Below, in pieces: positions 8,831 to 15,106 of a stretch of 17,137 nt of DNA. The stretch spans positions 1 to 17,137 of the forward strand of contig JADKFD010000069.1 in assembly GCA_016717705.1 (NCBI GenBank), in the 5' to 3' direction. The position numbers and the translations under genes are program-made. The notes beneath the pieces are model-generated. The model was not told where the DNA came from, did not search any database, and saw only the letters and a program-made list of their open reading frames with translations. Numbering within the stretch: position 1 is the first letter of the stretch; each line of letters begins with the position of its first letter. Origin of the DNA: Rhodanobacteraceae bacterium (GTDB lineage Bacteria; Pseudomonadota; Gammaproteobacteria; Xanthomonadales; SZUA-5).

Positions 8831-8848
8831 TTTGACATTAGTCAAATA
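8831..8848. promoter_or_regulatory. Perfect palindrome, candidate operator
   Basis: ATTTGAC-ATTA-GTCAAAT is an 18-bp perfect inverted repeat in an AT-rich interval, about 126 bp upstream of the PPC-like gene's start and beyond the end of the XRE regulator gene. It looks like a dimeric regulator site. The regulator is not identified. Confidence 0.45.
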
Positions 8849-8882
8849 AATGGTCAACGCAATCGCGAGTGATTTTATTAGA

Positions 8883-8915
8883 ATCGCCAATAATTGACTG
8901 ACGAATATTGGCGAT
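8883..8915. promoter_or_regulatory. 10-bp inverted repeat in the PPC gene upstream region
   Basis: The arms ATCGCCAATA (8883-8892) and TATTGGCGAT (8906-8915) pair perfectly around 13 nt. No U-run follows on either strand, so a terminator for the regulator gene (stop at 8989) is less likely than an operator or structured leader. Confidence 0.4.
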
Positions 8916-8988
8916 ACCCTTGCGCCATTCACCGGGCATGCGGCCTGGGGACCCTCTGAACTTGTTCAAAGACACCCCCGGCGCTGAC

Positions 8989-9740
8989 TCAGAAGAACTT
9001 CTCGCGCGGCATGCGCCGCAACTGGGTGAACGCGGAGAACTCCCACGGGCGCAGGCCGATGAACAGGCTGACACCGTGGCGTTCGGCGGTGGGCAGCGCC
9101 AGATCCTGGGCGACCAGTTCGTCGAGCAGACGCGTCAGTCCTTCCATCGCCTCGTGCAGGCGCAGTGTCGATGATCGCGACAGCATGCCGCCGACAAGTG
9201 CAGCTGGTCACCCGGCTGGTCGAAGCGCGTGTCGAGGAACTCCGGCAACACCTGGGTGGCGAAGTAGCGCTGGATCGGCCCGTCGCGGCGCCAGGTGAAA
9301 TTGCGCGCGACGCGCAGCTTGATGCGATCGAAGGGCAGCAGTTCGATCAGGCCCAGGCGCTCCAGGCGGATCAGCAAGCGCGTCAGCTCCGGCTTGGTGA
9401 AGTTGAAGGTCGCCAGGATGTCCGCCTCTGACCAGCGGTTCAGCGTCAGGAAGGCAGTCAGCAGCAGGGCCGGATTGGCCAGCAGTTCACGCTCCTGCTC
9501 CGGCGCCAGTTCGGTGACCCGTGCCTCGGCCTCGCTGCTCATGGCGACGACGTCGGCGATGTCCACACCCAGCCAGTCGCACAGTTGCTCCAGGCGTTCG
9601 AGCGACAGCTCGGCGCGCGAGAACAGGCGTTTGACGCTGGCTTCGCTGAGGCCGAGCACCGCCGCCGCCCCGGCATAGGTGTGCCCGCGGGCGCGCAGCA
9701 ATCGCTTCAGCGACAGATGGATGGCTTTGGTCTGTTTCAT
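8989..9740 (-). CDS. XRE/Cro-type helix-turn-helix transcriptional regulator, one frameshift
   Basis: The chosen start ATG 9740 gives MKQTKAIHLSLKRLLRARGH; longer starts to 9806 would reach into the divergent promoter region. Residues about 15-65 form a Cro/C1-type helix-turn-helix (YAGAAAVLGLSEASVKRLFS, then LSLERLEQLCDWLGVDIADV). A middle helical part (LLLTAFLTLNRWSEADILAT, LTRLLIRLERLGLIELLPFD) resembles a second winged-helix-like unit. Near 9195 the frame shifts by one base, and the protein continues STLRLHEAMEGLTRLLDELV, then ERHGVSLFIGLRPWEFSAFT, to TGA 8989-8991. Restored length is about 250 aa. It is divergent from the desaturase cluster and may regulate it or itself; this is inference from gene order. 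No ligand-binding domain is recognised. Confidence 0.8.
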
Positions 9741-9772
9741 CGTTGGTATTGCCTGATGCTCCGATACAGTCC

Positions 9773-9810
9773 GCATTTTGCACTTTCTGCTTTCAGAGTT
9801 GCGCATTTTG
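9773..9810. promoter_or_regulatory. GCATTTTG direct repeats in the divergent intergenic region
   Basis: GCATTTTG occurs at 9773-9780 and 9803-9810, exactly 30 bp apart (about three helical turns), between the XRE regulator start (9740) and the desaturase start (9858). This is the expected place for a regulator site and for both promoters. No convincing -10/-35 pair was found. Confidence 0.35.
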
Positions 9811-9857
9811 ATCCACCGGCCTTAAGTTCGCCGCATCGAGACAGACACGGAGCAGGC

Positions 9858-10548
9858 ATGAATGCAGTCGCGGTGGTGGCCGGTGTGGCGATCTTGATGA
9901 TCGCAGTCGAGCAGGTGCGGCCCGGCGTGCAGCAGCCCAGGGTGGCCGGCTGGTGGGCGCGCCTTTGCGTGCTCAATGTGGCGCAGATGCATCGTCTACC
10001 TGGGCGCTGCCAGTTGGGACCAGTGGTTGCCGCAATGGCGATTGTTCGATGCGCGTGCGCTGGGAACCGCCGCCGGAGCCGCCATCGGCTACCTGGTCAT
10101 CACCTTCGTGTTCTATTGGTGGCACCGCGCGTCACCAGATTCCGCTGCTGTGGCGCTACCTGCACCGGGTACACCACAGCCCGGCGCGCATCGAGGTGCT
10201 CACCAGCTTCTACAAGCACCCGCTGGAGATTCTCCTCAATGGCGTGCTGATGAGCAGCATCCTGTACGTTTTGTCGGTGTCGACGCAGCGACTGCTGCAG
10301 TGGTGACCGCGATCACCGGTGTCGCCGAGTTGTTCTATCACTGGAATGTGCGCACGCCGCATTGGCTCGGCTACTGCTTCCAGCGGCCCGAGAGCCATCG
10401 CCGCCACCATGAACGTGGCTGGCACCGCGCCAACTATTCGGATCTGCCGATCTGGGATCTGCTGTTTGGCACCTTCGACAATCCGCGGCAGACACCCCGA
10501 GCATTGCGGCTTCGTCGCAGCGCAGGAGTGCGCGCTAGGCGTTGCTGA
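9858..10548 (+). CDS. Sterol desaturase / fatty acid hydroxylase family membrane protein, frameshifted
   Basis: The start at ATG 9858 has GGAG 5 nt before it, and the product begins MNAVAVVAGVAILMIAVEQV, a membrane helix. Later helices are seen in LGTAAGAAIGYLVITFVFYW. The three histidine clusters that bind the di-iron centre are present: WWHRA-RH (HX3H once the frame is restored), YLHRVHHSP, and ESHRRHHERGWHRANYSDLP. They end in IWDLLFGTFDNPRQTPEHCG. Frame changes occur at about 9985, 10120, 10271 (a run of four T) and 10497. The stop is uncertain: TAG 10536 or TGA 10546. Family members hydroxylate or desaturate sterols, fatty acids or other lipids in the membrane; the substrate cannot be read from sequence. 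It is first in a plus-strand cluster, divergent from the XRE regulator. Confidence 0.85.
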
Positions 10549-11060
10549 TCAGACGCAAGCCGCGACTGGAGCGCCCGGCGAGCTTGTCGTGTTCATCCTT
10601 TCTCATCGCCACCGGCTTTCCGCTGGGATGCTCCGGTGATCTGCTCGGCCTGCAGTCGCTGCGTGGGTTTGGCGCAGCCACCCATTTGGCACTGGCGATG
10701 AAGGTGTTCACCCGCTCATCAGGGGCTACGGACGCATGCGCGCGCTTCTACACTCGGTTGGCGCGATGGCTGGACGCGGTCGAACAGGGCTGACGCTGGC
10801 GCTCTACCGCATGTCGATGGGCCCCACAACCGGGCGCAACGTCATGTCGCGGCGCTCGCCTATGGTCCGCTGCTGCGCCGACGCGCGTCGGACGTGCGCT
10901 GCAGGCGAGCGTCATGCACTACGCCTTCTTGCCGGCCGGCGAGCATGCGCGCGGATCCTGCGATTCCGCCCGACGCCACGCGCTTGCACGTGCGTGTGGC
11001 ACCGGTGCGGACCTGCGTCCGGAGCTCGACTACAGCTGGGAGATCGACTGTGAGCAGTGA
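10542..11060 (+). CDS. Small protein of unknown function with an N-terminal membrane helix, frameshifted
   Basis: No single frame spans this stretch, but joining frames gives a plausible protein of about 170 aa. It contains a hydrophobic segment SFLIATGFPLG followed by GDLLGLQSLRGFGAATHLA (about 10600-10690), then MKVFTR, RARFYTR (about 10740), LTLALYRMSMGPTTGRNVM (about 10793-10850), ALAYGPLLR (about 10853-10880), VMHYAFLPAGEHAR (about 10910-10950), DPAIPPDATRLHVRVAPVR (10951-11007), and DLRPELDYSWEIDCEQ ending at TGA 11058-11060. At least four frame changes are needed. The start near TTG 10542 is a guess. The stop overlaps the GTG start of the next gene in GTGAGCAGTGA, so the two are probably translationally coupled. 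I do not recognise a named family. Confidence 0.5.
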
Positions 11061-12304
11061 CGGTTGGGCGGTGGCCAGTACAGCCCGTACCGAGCTGCAC
11101 TCGGGGCCTTCCTGTGCCTGCACTTTCTGCAGTTGTTGCCATGGGCCGCGGCCGAGGTGTTCGCCGCTGGCGGCGTGCTCGAAAAGTGCCGACTTGAGGC
11201 CGTACATCGGGCGTGCTGCCCGAATCCGCTGGCGCGCTGGGACCTCGATAACCGTGGTGACGGCGCTGTTGGTCGCCGGTGCCGTGTGCGGTGTGGCACT
11301 CCGATCGGTTACCCGGGATCGCGTGAGCGCGCTGTGAGCGGCGCTGATCCTCGCCTGGCTGGGCCAGCTTGCAACCCGCTGATCGCCAATCCTGAGCCTG
11401 CCCATTGCTCGGCTGGCTGCTCGTGCTGCACGCTTTCGTTCCGCCGCGCGGCCTGCCGGGTCGCGCTCGCGCGCGTCCACGGCGGCGCCGATCCGAACTG
11501 GCGCCTGGCCGCGGCATCTGCACCTGGCCCGCCTGGGTCATGCTGGCGTTGAGCTACAGCTACTCGGCTACACCAAGCTGCTGAGTCCGTCCTGGCTGGC
11601 GGGCGACACCATCGCGCTGGTGCTGGAGAACCGCTGGCTCCGCGACCACCTGCTGCAGCGCGCTACTGGCGCTGCCGCCGCTGTGAACGCAACGGCCTGT
11701 AACCTGGGGCGTGCTGGTGGTCAGGTACTGCTGTCCGCACCGCTGGCGCTGCCGCGCGCGCTGCGGCCGGTTGTGGCTGACTTCATGCTGTTGGTGCAGT
11801 TCGGTTTCCCGATCTTCCTCGACTTTGCCGATCTGACCACGCCGATGTTGCTGGTGCATCTGCTGACGTTTGATCCGCGCTGGATCACGCTGGCGTGCCG
11901 ACCGGTCCGCTGCTGGTGCTGTTCGATGGCGGCTGCGCTTTCTGCCACGCCTCGGTACGCCTGGCAGCGATGGAGGATCAGCGACAGTTGCTGCTTTGCG
12001 CCGCTTGGGCGGCAGCACCGCTGCAACGGCGTTGGCGACGCGTCGGCAGGACTGGCAGGGCGACCAGCATCGTCGTGGTCGACGGGCAGCGCCTCTGGTG
12101 AAATCGCGCGCAGTGGTGGTCATTCGCCGAGCGCCTGGGTGGACCCTGGTGGCTTTCCTTTGACAGGCCCTTGCGCCTGGCCGCGCGGATTGGCGGATCT
12201 GGGCTAGACGGCGTCGAGCGTGTTCGCTATCGACTTTGCCGGGCGTGTTTCCATTTGGCTGTCCGCGGCTGCCGCCCGCCATCGTGTCGCGACTGCTGCC
12301 GTGA
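11050..12304 (+). CDS. HTTM-domain membrane protein fused to a DCC thiol-disulfide oxidoreductase-like domain, frameshifted
   Basis: The start is GTG 11050 (MSSDGW), overlapping the previous stop. Joined frames give an HTTM-type domain (the membrane part shared with vitamin K-dependent carboxylase relatives): YSPYRAALGAFLCLHFLQLL, VTALLVAGAVCGVAL, NPLIANPE, GWLLVLHAFVPPR, ADPNWRLA, LALSYSYSGYTKLLSPSWLA, and FMLLVQFGFPIFLDFADLTT. From about 11895 the DCC domain follows: PLLVLFDGGCAFCHASVRLA with the DGxCxxC motif (Cys codons 11934 and 11943), AMEDQR, and FAPLGGSTAATAL. The end RPLRLAARIGG, VERVRYRL and PRLPPAIVSRLLP with TGA 12302-12304 matches the usual close of this family. Eight or more frame changes are implied; restored length is about 418 codons. 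The DCC part alone could start at GTG 11895, but a fusion fits better. Membrane redox or lipid-modifying roles are possible, unproven. Confidence 0.7.
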
Positions 12305-12316
12305 AGACCAGGCCAA

Positions 12317-12694
12317 TCAGGCGCGACCGTGCGCCTTGAGGTCGGCGAATGCCTCGTCGGTGAACAGGCGTGAACGCACCAGAAAGCGCAAGCCGTGGCC
12401 GTTTTCCAGCGAGAACATGCCACCGCGGCCAGCGACGACATCGATGATCAGCTGCGTGTGCTTCCAGTATTCGAACTGCGGCGCGCTGATGTAAAACGGC
12501 GCGCCGCCGATTTCGCCGAGCTGGACATCGCGGTCGCCGACGATGAATTCGTTTTGCGGATAGCACATCGGCGACGAGCCATCGCAACAGCCGCCGGATT
12601 GGTGGAACAGGACGGGTCCATGCATCTCGCGCAGGCGGTCGATCAACTGCAGCGCGGTTTCGGTGGCGAGAACTTGCAGTGGTGGATTGGACAT
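12317..12694 (-). CDS. DUF779 family protein associated with aldehyde dehydrogenase
   Basis: The frame is intact at 125 aa from ATG 12694, with GGAG 7 nt upstream. It starts MSNPPLQVLATETALQLIDR and carries the DUF779 hallmark FHQSGGCCDGSSPMC (His31, Cys36, Cys37, Cys44), followed by GGAPFYISAPQFEYWKHTQL and a C-terminal ENGHGLRFLVRSRLF. The Cys/His cluster suggests metal binding, but the biochemical role is not established. Members are typically encoded beside acetaldehyde dehydrogenases of the AcoD/ExaC type. Here the dehydrogenase lies upstream on the same strand but 721 bp away, across a repeat array. Its stop is 12 bp from the convergent HTTM-DCC gene. Its transcription may depend on the dehydrogenase promoter or on one inside the repeats. 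Confidence 0.92.
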   Translation of the reverse strand: MSNPPLQVLATETALQLIDRLREMHGPVLFHQSGGCCDGSSPMCYPQNEFIVGDRDVQLGEIGGAPFYISAPQFEYWKHTQLIIDVVAGRGGMFSLENGHGLRFLVRSRLFTDEAFADLKAHGRA

Positions 12695-12722
12695 GGGAAC
12701 TCCGGTTTCTGTCAGCCCGTGC

Positions 12723-13413
12723 GAATGTAGGCCGTTGTGCCGCGCAGCGGCTCAGCGGCGGTTCGAGAGTGCCCTAGAGCGCCGGTGAGCACGTTGAAGC
12801 CGTGCACACCGGCCTACTACTGATCGAACGTAGGCCGTTGTGCCGCGCAGCGGCTCAGCGGCGCTTCGAGAGAGCCCAAGAGCGCCGGTGAGCACGATGA
12901 AGCCCGCCAGCGCTTCGAGCCCAAGAGGCCGGTGAGCACGCGAAGCCTCACGGCGCTGTCGAATGAGGCTGCCGCAGGCGCCGGTGAAGGCACGTTGAAG
13001 CCGTGCACACCGGCCTACGACTGATCGAATGTAGGCCGTTGTGCCGCGCAGCGGCTCAGCGGCGCTTCGAGAGCTGCCGCATAGCGCCGGTGAGCACGAT
13101 GAAGCCGTGCACACCGGCCTACGACTGATCGAATGTAGGCCGTTGTGCCGCGCAGCGGCTCAGCGGCGCTTCGAGGAGCCCGAGAGCGCCGGTGAGCAAT
13201 GAAGCCGCACCGGCCTACGCGCGAAGCCGTTCGCCGGCGCCGGTGCGCACGACCTGAAGCCGTGCACACGGCCTACGACTGATCGAACGTAGGCCGTTGT
13301 CCGCGCAGCCTCAGCGGGCTTGAGGAAGAGCGCCGAGCACGTTGAGCGTGCCCCTCGACGCGGCCGGGGGCGCCGCGCAGCGGTGAAGCCGTGCACACCG
13401 GCCTACGATTGCG
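12723..13413. repeat. Array of five REP-type (BIME-like) units, family C
   Basis: Units begin GAA(T/C)GTAGGCCGTTG at 12723, 12826, 13027, 13131 and 13285. Lengths are about 103, 201, 104, 154 and 129 bp. A full unit has a plus-strand head GTAGGCCGTTGTGCCGC that folds on GCGGCTCAGCGG. It then has a 10-20 nt spacer and an opposing unit that reads on the minus strand GTAGGCCGGTGTGCACGGC and folds on CGTGCTCACCGGC. Units are joined by CGACTGATC or close variants. Unit 2 contains an extra degenerate half-copy, and units 4 and 5 are diverged or partly deleted. It occupies nearly all the space between the aldehyde dehydrogenase stop and the DUF779 start. Confidence 0.85.
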
Positions 13414-13415
13414 AC

Positions 13416-14814
13416 TCAGAAGAAGCCCAGCGCCTTCGGCGAGTAGCTGACCAGCAGGTTCTTCGTCTGCTGGTAGTGGTCGAGCATCATCCAGCCGGCT
13501 GCCATCGCGACTCCAGACGCCGGCGCCCAGGCCGTAGAGCGTGTCGTTGGCGATGGCCAGCGCCTCGGCCTCGTCCTTGAAGGTGGTCACCGACACCACC
13601 GGGCCGAAGATCTCCTCCTGGAAGACGCGCATCTTGTTGTGGCCCTTGAACACCGTCGGCTTGACGTAGAAGCCGCCGGCAAATGCGCCATCCAGTTGAT
13701 TGCGCTCACCACCGATCAGCACCTGCGCACCTTCCTGGCGGCCGATGTAGAAATAGCTCAGGATCTTATCCATCTGCTCGCTGGAAGCCTGCGCGCCGAC
13801 CATGGTGGCCGGATCCAGCGGATCGCCCTGCATGATCGCGGCAATGCGGCGATCACCCGTTCCATGAACGGTCGTAGATCGACTCCTGGATCAGCGCGCG
13901 CGACGGGCAGGTGCACACCTCGCCCTGGTTGAAGGCGAACAGCACGAGGCCCTCGACCGCCTTGTCGAGGAACTCGTCGTCCGCCGCCATCACGTCGGCG
14001 AAGAAGATGTTGGGCGACTTGCCGCCGAGTTCCAGCGTGACCGGGATCAGGTTCTGGCTGGCGTACTGCATGATCAGCCGGCCGGTGGTGGTCTCGCCGG
14101 TGAAGGCGATCTTGGCGATGCGCGGGCTCGACGCGAGCGGCTTGCCGGCCTCCAGCCCGAAGCCGTTGACGATATTGAGCACGCCGGCGGGCAGCAGGTC
14201 GCCGATCAGTTCCATCAGCACCAGGATCCATGCCGGGGTCTGCTCGGCCGGCTTGAGCACGACGCAGTTGCCGGCGGCGAGCGCGGGCGCCATCTTCCAG
14301 GCCGCCATCAGGAGCGGGAAATTCCACGGGATGATCTGGCCGACCACGCCCAGCGGCTCCTGGAAATGATAGGCCACGGTATCGCCGTCGATCTCGCTGA
14401 TGCCGCCTTCCTGCACGCGGATGGCACCGGCGAAATAGCGGAAATGGTCGACGGTCAGCGGGATGTCGGCGTTGAGCGTCTCGCGGATCGGCTTGCCGTT
14501 GTCCCACGACTCGGCATAGGCGATGCGCTCCAGATTCTGCTCGATGCGATCGGCGATGCGGTTGAGGATGTTCGCTCGCGCGGTGACCGAAGTCGCACCC
14601 CAGGCGGCACGCGCGGCGTGCGCGGCATCCAGCGCGGCTTCGATGTCGTCCTTGCCCGAGCGCGCAACCTGGGTGAACACTTGCCGGTCACCGGCGTGAC
14701 ATTGTCGAAGTACTGTCCGGTCCTTGGTTCCTGCCACTGGCCGCCGATGAAGTTGCCGTAGCGCGGCTTGAACAGGGTGCTGGGATCGTTGGCGAAGGTC
14801 GGTACTGCGGTCAT
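13416..14814 (-). CDS. NAD-dependent aldehyde dehydrogenase, AcoD/ExaC-like, frameshifted and internally shortened
   Basis: It oxidises an aldehyde, probably acetaldehyde or another short aliphatic one, to the acid. The start at ATG 14814 (MTAVPTFANDPSTLFKPRYG) has a GGGAGAG ribosome-binding site. Visible motifs are IIPWNFPLLMAAWKMAPALA (catalytic Asn), VVLKPAEQTP (cofactor Lys), FTGETTTGRLIMQYA, ELGGKSPNIFF (general base Glu), FNQGEVCTCPSRALIQESIY (catalytic Cys), EEIFGPVVSVTTFKDEAEAL, and the end YQQTKNLLVSYSPKALGFF. Frame changes occur at about 14692 (one G missing) and 13858 (one T missing). After GVWSRD (about 13515) the protein jumps almost directly to MLDHYQQTKN. The usual segment with the AFGGYKQSGIGRE signature, about 40 residues, is absent. 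The span codes for about 466 residues where AcoD-type enzymes have about 506. It is transcribed from a sigma-54 promoter and divergent from the AcoR-like activator. Confidence 0.9.
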
Positions 14815-14864
14815 GGTTTCTCTCCCTGGTGGAATGCTGGACCCGAACGGGCAGGGCGATATAC

Positions 14865-14879
14865 GCAAGGGTGATGCCA
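14865..14879 (-). promoter_or_regulatory. Sigma-54 (-24/-12) promoter of the aldehyde dehydrogenase
   Basis: On the minus strand, TGGCAT-N5-TTGC has the exact GG-N10-GC spacing and differs from the consensus TGGCAC-N5-TTGC at one base. Transcription should start near 14853, giving a leader of about 39 nt before ATG 14814. The divergent gene encodes a sigma-54 activator, which supports the call. Confidence 0.8.
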
Positions 14880-14889
14880 ATGAATCGAT

Positions 14890-14979
14890 GGTGCATTGCG
14901 GCATGGTATTGCGCTTGTCAGTCGAGGCTATTGGTCAGGTTACTGGTGCGTTGCGGCAATTCTGCGCATTGCGCTTGTC
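14890..14979. repeat. Imperfect direct repeat upstream of the sigma-54 promoter
   Basis: GGTGCATTGCGGCA ... ATTGCGCTTGTC (14890-14919) is repeated as GGTGCGTTGCGGCA ... ATTGCGCTTGTC (14945-14979). The 12-mer ATTGCGCTTGTC recurs exactly 60 bp apart. It lies between the promoter and the upstream palindromes and may carry extra activator or bending-protein sites. Confidence 0.5.
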
Positions 14980-14998
14980 GCCCGAGTGTGTTGGAAAC

Positions 14999-15037
14999 TC
15001 GGGACAGTGTCCCGATGGGGTGTCGCAAAATGCGACA
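14999..15037. promoter_or_regulatory. Two 17-bp palindromes, candidate AcoR-type upstream activator sites
   Basis: TCGGGACA-G-TGTCCCGA (14999-15015) and TGTCGCA-AAA-TGCGACA (15021-15037) are both perfect and separated by 5 bp. They are centred about 135 and 157 bp upstream of the sigma-54 promoter, a normal distance for enhancer-binding activators. They are also about 70 to 100 bp before the activator's own start, so self-regulation is possible. Confidence 0.65.
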
Positions 15038-15106
15038 GGTTCAGCGACAACCCGATTCAAAGCAGTCGCGCCGGTGCGTGGTCCGCCCGGTGTGGGAACC
15101 GCTGCG

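Noticed and set aside
8883..8915. Intrinsic terminator of the XRE regulator gene
   Set aside because: The inverted repeat is perfect, but neither side is followed by a T-run on the strand needed, and the arms are not GC-rich enough to be convincing.
12395..12730. Plus-strand frame opposite the DUF779 gene
   Set aside because: It is an exact shadow of an intact, well-recognised minus-strand gene with a good ribosome-binding site.
12723..13413. CRISPR array
   Set aside because: Repeat units are long, contain internal inverted halves, vary in length (103-201 bp) and have no unique spacers of regular size. No cas genes are present. They fit REP/BIME elements.
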